DNA of 18,015 bases. It comes from an uncultured Bacteroidales bacterium. GTDB lineage: Bacteria > Bacteroidota > Bacteroidia > Bacteroidales > UBA932. The stretch lies in contig CALCHD010000092.1 of assembly GCA_937901105.1 (NCBI GenBank), forward strand, positions 1 through 18,015, written 5' to 3'. The notes beneath the pieces were generated by a model. The model searched no databases. It had not been told where the DNA came from and was given only the letters and a program-made list of their open reading frames with translations. Positions within the stretch are counted from its first letter, which is position 1. Every line of letters begins with the position of its first letter. The position numbers were made by a program, and so were the translations under genes. Positions 7,066 through 13,793 of the stretch are shown here, piece by piece.

Positions 7066-9003
7066 ATGATCAATGTAACTTTTCCGGATGGAAGCGTACG
7101 CCAGTACAACAAAGGTGTAACTGGTTTGGAGATTGCCCAGGGCATCAGCTCTAGATTGGCACAGGAGGTTTTGGCTGTAAGTGTAAATGACAAGGTTTAC
7201 GATTTGCAGAGACCTATCAATGAGGATTGTACAATCAAATTGCATAAATGGGAAGACCAGGAGGCAAAACAGACGTTCTGGCACTCTTCTTCTCACCTTA
7301 TGGCAGAGGCTTTGCAGAGCCTTTTCCCAGGTATCAAATTCGGTATAGGACCTTCTATTGAGACAGGTTTCTACTATGATGTTGACCTTGGAGAGAAAAC
7401 CATTACAGAGGCAGACCTTAAGAAAATTGAGGACAAGATGATTGAGCTTGCCCGCCAGAAAGAGGTGTTTGTAAGAAAAGACATCACCAAGGAGGAGGCA
7501 ATGGCTACATATACAGAGAAAGGTGACGAGTACAAATGTGACCTTATCAAGGACCTTGAGGACGGTACCATCACTTTCTATACAAACGGAAGCTTTACCG
7601 ACCTGTGCCGCGGACCTCATATTGTAGACACTTCTGTAATCAAGGCTGTGAAGCTTACTTCAATTGCAGGCGCTTACTGGAGAGGTAACGAGAACAATAA
7701 GATGCTTACCCGTATCTACGGTGTAACTTTCCCTAAAAAATCAATGCTTGACGAGTATCTTCAGATGCTTGAGGAGGCTAAGAAACGCGACCATAGAAAA
7801 CTTGGAAAAGAACTTGAGCTTTTTGCTTTCTCACAGAGAGTGGGTGCAGGTCTTCCATTGTGGTTGCCTAGAGGTGCCGCTTTGCGTGAGAAATTGGAGA
7901 ACTTCCTTAAACAGGTACAGAAACAGCATGGCTATCTCCCTGTAATCACTCCGCATATCGGACACAAGGAGCTTTATGTTACATCTGGCCACTATGCAAA
8001 ATACGGTGCTGATTCATTCAGACCTATTACAACCCCACAGGAGGGAGAGGAGTTCCTTCTAAAACCTATGAACTGCCCTCATCACTGTGAGATATACAAG
8101 ACAAAACCACGCTCTTATAAGGATCTTCCTTTGAGATTTGCCGAGTTCGGTACAGTTTACCGTTACGAGCAGAGCGGCGAGTTGCATGGCCTTACAAGAG
8201 TTAGAGGATTTACTCAGGATGATGCCCACCTGTTTGTACGTCCAGACCAGCTGAAGGATGAGTTCTGTAAGGTTATTGATATTGTACTTTACATCTTCAA
8301 GACCCTTAAATTTGAGAACTACACTGCACAGGTATCTTTGCGTGACAAAGTTAACCGTGACAAGTACATCGGCTCAGAGGAGAACTGGGAGAAGGCAGAG
8401 AATGCAATCATAGAGGCAGCTCAGGAGAAAGGCCTTAACACTGTAGTTGAGTATGGCGAGGCTGCATTCTACGGCCCTAAGCTTGACTTTATGGTTAAAG
8501 ATGCTATTGGAAGAAAATGGCAGCTCGGTACAATCCAGGTTGACTACAACCTTCCGGAGAGATTTGACCTTGAGTACACAGGTGCTGACGACAAGAAGTA
8601 CCGTCCAATCATGATTCACCGTGCACCATTCGGTTCAATGGAGAGATTTGTGGCAGTATTGTTGGAGCACACAGGAGGAAGATTGCCTCTATGGCTGGCT
8701 CCAGATCAGGTAGCGGTACTGCCTGTAAGTGAAAAATATAACGATTTTGCAAAAAAAGTTTGCAGTTTGCTGAATAATTCCGATATTCGCGCCTCAATTG
8801 ACGACCGAAACGAGACAATCGGTAAGAAAATTAGGGAGAACGAGTTGAAGAGAATGCCATTCCAGCTTATTGTAGGCGAGAAAGAGGCTTCTTCAAACTC
8901 TGTTTCTGTGCGTAAACAGGGCGGTGAGGATCTTGGTGCAATGGAGGTTGACCAGTTCATCTCTTACATCAAAGCCGAGATTGAAGCGCAGTTGGCAAAA
9001 TAG
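7066..9003 (+). CDS. thrS: Threonyl-tRNA synthetase
   Basis: This class II synthetase charges tRNA-Thr and edits mischarged serine. The 645 residues match the usual length (642 in E. coli). An N-terminal TGS domain (about 1-62) is followed by the editing domain with HSSSH (H73, H77) and CRGPH (C181, H185). The catalytic core has the zinc ligands C337 (in MNCPHH), H388 and H518. Motif 2 lies around RYEQSGELHG and motif 3 is HRAPFGSMERF. The last ~110 residues are the anticodon-binding domain. All zinc and editing residues are present. The ATG at 7066 starts the TGS domain. It heads a thrS-infC-rpmI-rplT operon, the common bacterial order, with infC beginning 48 nt downstream. Confidence 0.98.
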   Translation: MINVTFPDGSVRQYNKGVTGLEIAQGISSRLAQEVLAVSVNDKVYDLQRPINEDCTIKLHKWEDQEAKQTFWHSSSHLMAEALQSLFPGIKFGIGPSIETGFYYDVDLGEKTITEADLKKIEDKMIELARQKEVFVRKDITKEEAMATYTEKGDEYKCDLIKDLEDGTITFYTNGSFTDLCRGPHIVDTSVIKAVKLTSIAGAYWRGNENNKMLTRIYGVTFPKKSMLDEYLQMLEEAKKRDHRKLGKELELFAFSQRVGAGLPLWLPRGAALREKLENFLKQVQKQHGYLPVITPHIGHKELYVTSGHYAKYGADSFRPITTPQEGEEFLLKPMNCPHHCEIYKTKPRSYKDLPLRFAEFGTVYRYEQSGELHGLTRVRGFTQDDAHLFVRPDQLKDEFCKVIDIVLYIFKTLKFENYTAQVSLRDKVNRDKYIGSEENWEKAENAIIEAAQEKGLNTVVEYGEAAFYGPKLDFMVKDAIGRKWQLGTIQVDYNLPERFDLEYTGADDKKYRPIMIHRAPFGSMERFVAVLLEHTGGRLPLWLAPDQVAVLPVSEKYNDFAKKVCSLLNNSDIRASIDDRNETIGKKIRENELKRMPFQLIVGEKEASSNSVSVRKQGGEDLGAMEVDQFISYIKAEIEAQLAK

Positions 9004-9037
9004 AGACTTTAAACTATAGAATAACTAACAATTTAGC

Positions 9038-9043
9038 GGGAGG
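9038..9043 (+). promoter_or_regulatory. Strong Shine-Dalgarno sequence that fixes the infC start
   Basis: GGGAGG lies 8 nt upstream of an in-frame ATC at 9052. Other genes in this window have no comparable site, as is usual in Bacteroidetes. Its ideal spacing argues that the ATC is the initiation codon. Confidence 0.75.
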
Positions 9044-9051
9044 ACAAATTT

Positions 9052-9663
9052 ATCGCAACACCATTTAAACCTCGTCCACAGGGATTTGTCAAGAAGACAA
9101 ACAATGCCCCTGATAATAACGGCTCAAGACAGCAGGGTCCAAGAAAAAAAGATGACGGCCCTAGAATCAATGAAGAGATTAGATCTCCACAGGTGAGAGT
9201 CGTTGGTGACAATGTTCCAGAGCAGAAAGTGTATCCTTTGCAGGAGGCGCTGAAAATGGCTGCGGAGCTGGAGCTAGACTTGGTAGAGATCTCTCCAAAT
9301 GCTGAACCGCCGGTATGCAGGATAATTGATTATCAGAAGTACCTGTACCAGCAGAAGAAGAAGGCAAAGGAGATGAAGGCCAATGCGAGCAAGGTAACTA
9401 TCAAAGAGATACGTTTTGGTCCCAACACTGATGAGCATGATTTCCAGTTCAAGCTGAAACATGCACAGAGCTTCCTTGAGGAGGGATCTAAAGTTAAGGC
9501 TTACGTATTCTTTAAAGGCAGGTCAATCCTTTTCTCGGAGCAGGGTGAAAAGCTGCTGTTGAGATTTGCTGTAGAGCTAGAGAACTATGGCAAGGCAGAG
9601 CAGATGCCAAAGCTTGAGGGCAAGAGGATGATCATGATGATTGCTCCCGTTAAAAAGAAATAA
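9052..9663 (+). CDS. infC: Translation initiation factor IF-3, apparent AUC start codon
   Basis: IF-3 binds the 30S subunit, keeps subunits apart and rejects wrong start codons. The conserved N-domain begins RINEEIRSPQVRVVGDN and continues with DLVEISPNAEPPVCRIIDYQKYLYQ. The C-domain has KEIRFGPNTDEHDF, KVKAYVFFKGR and EGKRMIMMI. The first ATG/GTG/TTG in frame (GTG at 9193) would cut off RINEEIR, and the frame closes upstream at a TAG (9034-9036). The only sensible initiator is ATC at 9052, which gives 203 residues with a ~38-residue basic, Gly/Pro/Gln-rich extension (ATPFKPRPQGFVKK onward) like that of other Bacteroidales IF-3 proteins. AUU or AUC starts allow IF-3 autoregulation in other bacteria. 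It lies between thrS and rpmI. Confidence 0.93.
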   Translation: MATPFKPRPQGFVKKTNNAPDNNGSRQQGPRKKDDGPRINEEIRSPQVRVVGDNVPEQKVYPLQEALKMAAELELDLVEISPNAEPPVCRIIDYQKYLYQQKKKAKEMKANASKVTIKEIRFGPNTDEHDFQFKLKHAQSFLEEGSKVKAYVFFKGRSILFSEQGEKLLLRFAVELENYGKAEQMPKLEGKRMIMMIAPVKKK

Positions 9664-9702
9664 GACACTTTAATTTTATTACTAACTAAAAATATTTAAG
9701 CA

Positions 9703-9897
9703 ATGCCTAAGATGAAGACCAATTCCGGTGCCAAAAAGCGTTTCCAGCTTACCGGATCGGGTAAAGTAAAAAGAAAGCACGCTTTCAAAAGTCACATTTT
9801 GACTAAAAAGACAACTAAGCAAAAAAGAAACCTTACTTACTCTGCAGTTTTGACTAGCGCAGATGAGAAGAGAGTAAAAGAACTAATTTTAGCTTAA
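9703..9897 (+). CDS. rpmI: 50S ribosomal protein L35
   Basis: L35 is a small basic protein of the large ribosomal subunit. The 64 residues begin MPKMKTNSGAKKRFQLTGSGK and continue with KRKHAFKSHILTKK, which is the whole family signature. Length is normal. The ATG at 9703 follows infC by 39 nt without a recognisable Shine-Dalgarno sequence. It belongs to the infC-rpmI-rplT block, which in other bacteria is repressed by L20. The following 76-nt gap to rplT has secondary structure. Confidence 0.97.
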   Translation: MPKMKTNSGAKKRFQLTGSGKVKRKHAFKSHILTKKTTKQKRNLTYSAVLTSADEKRVKELILA

Positions 9898-9912
9898 TTA
9901 TTTATTAACCGA

Positions 9913-9960
9913 GTGATCAGCAGGATAAGTTTCTTATTGGAGAAGAACGCTGACATTCAC
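9913..9960 (+). promoter_or_regulatory. Structured leader between rpmI and rplT, candidate L20 autoregulatory site
   Basis: TCAGC (9917-9921) can pair with GCTGA (9949-9953), flanked by GTG (9913-9915) with CAC (9958-9960). An inner hairpin is ATAAG-TTT-CTTAT (9925-9937). This extended structure sits just before rplT. L20 is known to repress its own operon in E. coli and B. subtilis by binding mRNA that mimics its rRNA site. Assignment here is inference from position and fold only. Confidence 0.35.
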
Positions 9961-9973
9961 AAAACATTAAAGT

Positions 9974-10318
9974 ATGCCAAGATCGGTAAATTCGGTAGCA
10001 TCTAGAGCTCGCCGTAAAAAAATTCTTAAACAGACCAGAGGTAACTTCCTTGCCAGAGCTAACGTTTGGACAGTTGCCAAGAACACCTATGAGAAAGGTT
10101 TGACTTACGCTTACAGAGACCGTAAGACCAAAAAGAGAGTATTCCGCGCATTGTGGATTCAGAGAATCAACGCTGCTGCACGCCTACACGGTATGAACTA
10201 CTCTCAGTTCATCGGTAAACTAGCAAAGAACAATGTAGGTCTTAACCGTAAAGTTCTTGCTGACCTAGCTATGAACAACCCACAGGCGTTTGAGGCTATC
10301 ATCAATTCTGTAAAATAA
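9974..10318 (+). CDS. rplT: 50S ribosomal protein L20
   Basis: L20 binds 23S rRNA early in large-subunit assembly. The 114-residue product has the full family pattern: MPRSVNSVASRARRKKILKQTRG, then RANVWTVAKNTYEKGLTYAYRDRKTKKR, RALWIQRINAAAR and GMNYSQFI. Length is normal. It is the last gene of the infC cluster, followed by lepB after 42 nt. In other bacteria L20 also represses the operon; the structured gap upstream fits this but does not prove it. Confidence 0.97.
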   Translation: MPRSVNSVASRARRKKILKQTRGNFLARANVWTVAKNTYEKGLTYAYRDRKTKKRVFRALWIQRINAAARLHGMNYSQFIGKLAKNNVGLNRKVLADLAMNNPQAFEAIINSVK

Positions 10319-10360
10319 ACGTAGTTTTATAGACTTTATATAAACCAATACTTACAGGGG

Positions 10361-11707
10361 TTGAACACTGGTTTCTTGAAAAATAGATGGTTTAAGCTGG
10401 CTCTTTGGGGAGGTCTTTATCTCCTTTGGGTAATATGGCTTGGAAATTATTGGTGGCTTTTGGGCCTTGCTGTGATTTTCGATGTATATATTACCAGGAA
10501 AGTCAGATGGGCTTTCTGGAGAAAGAAACCCACAGAAGGGAAGAAGCAGAGCAGCTTAGTTGAGTGGTTTGATGCACTAATTTTTGCTGTAATAGCTGCA
10601 ACCTTTATCAGAACGTTCTTTTTTGAGGCTTATACAATTCCAACTTCTTCAATGGAGAAGACACTGATGGTTGGAGATTATCTGTTCGTAAGCAAGCTGC
10701 AGTACGGACCAAAAGTTCCTCAAACCCCGCTTTCATTCCCGTTGGTGCATAATGTAATGCCCATCACAGGAGGAGAGTCATATTCAACACTTATCCAGAA
10801 CGGATACAGAAGATTGAAAGGTTTTTCTCAAGTTAAAAGGGATGATATAGTAGTATTCGGATTTCCACACGGTGATACTATCCTCAGGAAGGCACCAATG
10901 GATGATTACTACACACACGTAAGGCTTAACGGAAGGGAATACACCCAAAAGATGTATGGACCTGTAGTTGTAAGGCCTGACGACAAAAAAGACAATTATG
11001 TTAAAAGATGTGTGGCAATTGCCGGAGACACCCTGAGAGTAGTCAACGGAGAGGTGATTGTAAATGGAATTCCACAACCTCAATTTGAGGGGATTCAGAA
11101 CACCTACGCCGTTTACACAAATGGATCAGCTGTCAATCCTAAATTCATTGCGGATTTGGGAATGAACCAGGGGGAGATCTGGTATGACCCGCAGATGCCG
11201 GGATATCCAGCGCTTCCGCTGACAAAGCAGGAGCTTGAGAAAGTGAAGGCTTTGGGAAATGTAGTTGATATTAGACAGAATGTAGACATATATCCGCCAG
11301 ATTATCCGGATTCGCCAATGATGCTTTTCCCTTTCAGCGAAGAGTTCAAATGGACCCGAGACAATTACGGCCCTATATGGATCCCTGAGAAGGGCAAAAC
11401 TATAGAGTTGGACACAATAAACTACAAGCTGTACGAGAGGATCATTACTGCCTACGAGGACAACAGCTTTGAGTTGAAGGACGGAGATTTTTACATTAAC
11501 GGAGAGAAGACCAGCAAGTATACATTCCAGCAGGATTATTACTTCATGATGGGCGACAACAGACATAACTCCCTTGATTCCCGTTACTGGGGATTCGTTC
11601 CGGAGGATCATATCGTTGGAACACCGTCAGTAGTTTGGTTCTCAACAGATAAGTACAAATCTTTCCCTTCAGGCATAAGGTGGAAGAGGATATTCAAACT
11701 AGTCTAA
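10361..11707 (+). CDS. lepB: Type I signal peptidase (Bacteroidetes long form)
   Basis: LepB cleaves signal peptides from exported proteins on the outer face of the inner membrane. This 448-residue form is longer than E. coli LepB (324). Hydrophobic stretches lie at about residues 11-44 and 73-93. Box B is IPTSSMEKTLMVGDYLF with catalytic Ser97. Box D is NYVKRCVAIAGDTL with the general base Lys215. Box E is GDNRHNSLDSRYWG near the C-terminus. A large insert separates boxes D and E (about residues 225-395), as in other Bacteroidetes enzymes. The start is taken as TTG at 10361, because no ATG lies before the first membrane segment; TTG at 10376 is an alternative. It follows rplT closely and probably reads through from that operon. 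Confidence 0.94.
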   Translation: MNTGFLKNRWFKLALWGGLYLLWVIWLGNYWWLLGLAVIFDVYITRKVRWAFWRKKPTEGKKQSSLVEWFDALIFAVIAATFIRTFFFEAYTIPTSSMEKTLMVGDYLFVSKLQYGPKVPQTPLSFPLVHNVMPITGGESYSTLIQNGYRRLKGFSQVKRDDIVVFGFPHGDTILRKAPMDDYYTHVRLNGREYTQKMYGPVVVRPDDKKDNYVKRCVAIAGDTLRVVNGEVIVNGIPQPQFEGIQNTYAVYTNGSAVNPKFIADLGMNQGEIWYDPQMPGYPALPLTKQELEKVKALGNVVDIRQNVDIYPPDYPDSPMMLFPFSEEFKWTRDNYGPIWIPEKGKTIELDTINYKLYERIITAYEDNSFELKDGDFYINGEKTSKYTFQQDYYFMMGDNRHNSLDSRYWGFVPEDHIVGTPSVVWFSTDKYKSFPSGIRWKRIFKLV

Positions 11708-11713
11708 AAAACA

Positions 11714-11745
11714 TTTGTATTATTAAAAAAAAAGAGGGATATTTG
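11714..11745 (+). promoter_or_regulatory. Promoter of the rpmB-rpmG-DUF4295 operon
   Basis: A -33 box TTTG (11714-11717) lies 20 nt before GATATTTG (11738-11745), which differs from the TAnnTTTG -7 consensus only at the first base. Spacing is exactly that of Bacteroidetes housekeeping promoters. Predicted transcription starts about 35 nt before the rpmB ATG. No terminator for lepB is visible upstream. Confidence 0.6.
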
Positions 11746-11784
11746 CAACCTCAAATTTGAATAATATTAAAAAAGTATATAAAG

Positions 11785-12030
11785 ATGGCAAGAGTTTGTC
11801 AAATAACAGGTAAAAAGAGGATGGTAGGAAACAACGTTTCCCACTCTAAACGCCGCACCAAACGTGAGTTTGCTCCAAACCTAAGAACTAAAAAATTCTG
11901 GTTGGAGGAGGAGGGTAGATTCGTAACCCTTAAAGTTTCTGCAGCAGGTATCAGAAACATTCATAAAAATGGCTTGGCTGCTTCACTTAAATCTGCTGAG
12001 CAGAAAGGTCTTATTAACTTAGTATATTAA
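11785..12030 (+). CDS. rpmB: 50S ribosomal protein L28
   Basis: L28 is a large-subunit protein. The 81 residues show the family signature CQITGKKRMVGNNVSHSKRRTKR near the N-terminus and LKVSAAGIRNIHKNGL near the C-terminus. There is a single cysteine (C5) and no CxxC pairs, so this is the zinc-free type. It is first of three closely spaced genes (12 nt to rpmG) and is preceded by a well-spaced promoter. Confidence 0.97.
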   Translation: MARVCQITGKKRMVGNNVSHSKRRTKREFAPNLRTKKFWLEEEGRFVTLKVSAAGIRNIHKNGLAASLKSAEQKGLINLVY

Positions 12031-12041
12031 TATATTTAGAT

Positions 12042-12224
12042 ATGGCAAAGAAAGGTAACAGAGTACAGGTAATTCTAGAGTGTACTGAGCAAAGAGAGAG
12101 TGGTGTACCAGGAATGTCTAGGTATATTACTACAAAGAACAAAAAGAACACAACTCAAAGATTGGAGCGCAAAAAATATAATCCTTTCCTTAAGAAAGTG
12201 ACTGTGCACCGTGAGATTAAATAA
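12042..12224 (+). CDS. rpmG: 50S ribosomal protein L33
   Basis: L33 is a small large-subunit protein near the E site. The 60-residue sequence has MAKKGNRVQVILECTEQ, SRYITTKNKKNT and LERKKYNPFLKK, which match L33. Only one cysteine is present (C14), so the zinc-binding cysteine pairs of the C+ form are absent. It lies 11 nt after rpmB and 28 nt before the DUF4295 gene, in the conserved Bacteroidetes order. Confidence 0.96.
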   Translation: MAKKGNRVQVILECTEQRESGVPGMSRYITTKNKKNTTQRLERKKYNPFLKKVTVHREIK

Positions 12225-12252
12225 TTTTAAAAACTTTTAAAGATTTTAAGAA

Positions 12253-12414
12253 ATGGCAAAGAAAGCGGTAGCAACCTTTAGTGGTGACAAATCACAGTTG
12301 AAAAACGTTGTGAAATGCATCAAAATGGTAAAATCAGAGAGAACCGGCGCTTACGTATTCAACGAGGAGATGGTTCCAACAGCTGAGGTAAAGAACTTCT
12401 TCACAAAGAAATAA
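12253..12414 (+). CDS. DUF4295 family small basic protein, probable ribosome-associated
   Basis: This 53-residue, Lys-rich protein reads MAKKAVATFSGDKSQLKN, then CIKMVKSERTGAYVFNEEMV and PTAEVKNFF. It matches the DUF4295 family, a short protein found almost only in Bacteroidetes and encoded directly after rpmG. Its function is not established. Its size, charge and fixed position beside L28 and L33 suggest a ribosome-linked role, which is inference. The ATG at 12253 follows the same A-rich leader style as rpmB and rpmG. A strong terminator follows 22 nt after the stop. Confidence 0.9.
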   Translation: MAKKAVATFSGDKSQLKNVVKCIKMVKSERTGAYVFNEEMVPTAEVKNFFTKK

Positions 12415-12436
12415 TTTTGTGCAAAGATAAATGAAG

Positions 12437-12469
12437 AGCGGTAATCCAAAAGGGTTACCGCTTTTTTTT
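12437..12469 (+). terminator. Intrinsic terminator of the rpmB-rpmG-DUF4295 operon
   Basis: An 11-bp stem, AGCGGTAATCC (12437-12447) with GGGTTACCGCT (12452-12462), has an AAAA loop and one T-G pair. It is followed by eight T (12462-12469). This is a textbook rho-independent terminator. Confidence 0.93.
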
Positions 12470-12612
12470 AGGCTCCCGCCAGGCGGCTCCCGGCCTTCCG
12501 TGTTACACGGCCTCCGCCGGGCTTCTGATGAAGCCTTGTTTTTTAGGCTCCCGCCGGGCGGCTCCCGGCCTTCAGTGCTGCACGGCCTCCGCCTCGCTTC
12601 TGCGGAAGTTTG
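12470..12612. repeat. Two tandem GC-rich palindromic repeats (75-nt period)
   Basis: Unit 1 starts at 12470 and unit 2 at 12545, each with AGGCTCCCGCC. Over the first 64 nt, 56 positions are identical. Each unit holds two odd palindromes: CCGCCnGGCGG, and GTGTTACAC (12500-12508) in unit 1 or GTGCTGCAC (12575-12583) in unit 2. In the latter a paired change keeps the symmetry. GC content is far above the flanks. Frames crossing it on both strands encode only repeated Arg/Pro/Gly-rich peptides and are judged non-coding. This is the main content of the 351-nt gap between the DUF4295 gene and ftsY; from about 12613 to 12731 I see nothing definite. Confidence 0.85.
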
Positions 12613-12731
12613 TGCAAGGGAAGGGCATTCTGTGCGCAAAGTGGGGACCGCTGGTAAAATTTGTACATAAATCTGCGGGGAATTGTAGTTTTTATGCGTT
12701 TAAATAAAGAATTTAGTTGCGGGAATTTGCT

Positions 12732-12739
12732 TATATTTG
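12732..12739 (+). promoter_or_regulatory. Bacteroidetes -7 element for ftsY-pheT
   Basis: TATATTTG matches TAnnTTTG exactly and lies 26 nt before the ftsY ATG, giving a short leader of about 20 nt. A convincing TTTG -33 box at 19-21 nt upstream is not present; TTTAG near 12711 is the nearest candidate. Confidence 0.55.
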
Positions 12740-12765
12740 CAAGTTACTATATAAACCTATAGAAT

Positions 12766-13740
12766 ATGGCATTTTTCGGATTGTTCGGAAAGAAATCCAA
12801 AGAAGAGAAAGAGTCTTTGGATCAGGGTTTGCAGAAGACCAAGATGGGAATCTTTGAGAAGATTTCCCGTGCTATCGTGGGCAAGTCAACAGTTGATGAT
12901 GATGTGCTGGACGGAATAGAGGAGGCGTTGATTGCTTCTGATTTGGGTGTGGATACAACCCTTAAGATCATTGACAGCCTTCAGGAGAGGGTTGCCAGGG
13001 ACAAATTCATGAATACAGAGGAACTCAATACTATCCTTAGGGAGGAGATTGAGAAGCTTCTTGATATAAATCCTGCAGAGGAGCCTGACGGATCAGAGGA
13101 GGAGAAGGTGTTCGATTTCTCAAAGAAGCCGTATGTTGTGATGGTTGTAGGTGTGAATGGAGTGGGCAAGACTACCACTATAGGCAAGCTTGCTTCAAGG
13201 CTTAAGAATAGCGGAAAGAAGGTTGTTCTTGGAGCAGCAGATACTTTCAGGGCTGCTGCAGTTGACCAGCTTGTAATCTGGAGTGAGAGGGCTGGTGTGC
13301 CTATTGTAAAGCAGGGCATGGGGGCAGATCCTGCTTCTGTGGCATATGATACCCTCAAGTCTGCTGTTGCGCAGGATGCTGATGTGGTACTAGTTGATAC
13401 TGCCGGCCGCCTTCACAATAAAGTGAACCTTATGAACGAGCTTACTAAAATCAGGAATGTGATGCGCAAGGTAGTTCCGGATGCACCGCATGAGGTACTT
13501 CTTGTTCTCGACGGATCAACAGGCCAGAACGCTTACCAGCAGGCAAAGGAGTTTACAAAGGCAACTGATGTTACTGCTCTAGCAGTTACCAAATTGGACG
13601 GTACTGCAAAAGGTGGTGTGGTAATTGGCATTTCAGACCAGTTCCAGATTCCTGTGAAGTTTATTGGAGTGGGTGAGAAGATTGAAGACCTTCAGATCTT
13701 CAACAAGAAGGAGTTTGTGGCATCATTGTTCTCAAAATAG
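12766..13740 (+). CDS. ftsY: Signal recognition particle receptor FtsY
   Basis: FtsY is the membrane-associated GTPase that receives SRP-ribosome complexes for cotranslational insertion of membrane proteins. The 324-residue form has a short charged N-terminus instead of the long acidic A domain of E. coli. A helical N domain (about 20-100) leads to the GTPase with VGVNGVGKTTTIGKLAS (P-loop), DTFRAAAVDQL, DTAGR, TKLDGTAKGG and a C-terminal GVGEKIEDLQIF. All G motifs are intact. The ATG at 12766 begins MAFFGLFGKK, a good match to the amphipathic membrane-binding start. It has its own promoter and is followed by pheT after 53 nt, with a motif hairpin in the gap. Confidence 0.97.
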   Translation: MAFFGLFGKKSKEEKESLDQGLQKTKMGIFEKISRAIVGKSTVDDDVLDGIEEALIASDLGVDTTLKIIDSLQERVARDKFMNTEELNTILREEIEKLLDINPAEEPDGSEEEKVFDFSKKPYVVMVVGVNGVGKTTTIGKLASRLKNSGKKVVLGAADTFRAAAVDQLVIWSERAGVPIVKQGMGADPASVAYDTLKSAVAQDADVVLVDTAGRLHNKVNLMNELTKIRNVMRKVVPDAPHEVLLVLDGSTGQNAYQQAKEFTKATDVTALAVTKLDGTAKGGVVIGISDQFQIPVKFIGVGEKIEDLQIFNKKEFVASLFSK

Positions 13741-13764
13741 TCCCGATAGAGAGCTGTCGGGAAG
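13741..13764 (+). repeat. Inverted pair of the CTGTCGGGAAG motif directly after ftsY
   Basis: TCCCGATAG (13741-13749) pairs with CTGTCGGGA (13754-13762), giving nine pairs with one T-G pair and a 4-nt AGAG loop. The right arm is a full 11-mer copy (13754-13764). It begins at the first base after the ftsY stop. No T-run follows, so it would not terminate transcription before pheT; it may be a 3'-end stabiliser or a motif pair of another kind. Confidence 0.8.
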
Positions 13765-13793
13765 AATGACAAGATTATTAAAGAGTTTACAAT

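Noticed and set aside
6964..7620. Minus-strand frame of 218 codons antisense to thrS
   Set aside because: It lies opposite a strongly conserved gene and its translation has no recognisable domain; it is a shadow of thrS codon bias.
9193..9663. GTG at 9193 as the infC start
   Set aside because: It would remove the conserved RINEEIR segment of the IF-3 N-domain, and it has no Shine-Dalgarno site.
11126..11611. Minus-strand frame of 161 codons antisense to lepB
   Set aside because: Shadow of lepB with no recognisable domain.
12334..12670. Open frames on both strands (minus 12334-12639, plus 12431-12670) across the gap after the DUF4295 gene
   Set aside because: Their peptides merely translate the GC-rich tandem repeat (Arg/Pro/Gly-rich duplications), and they run through the terminator and the DUF4295 gene. 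No promoter or family match.
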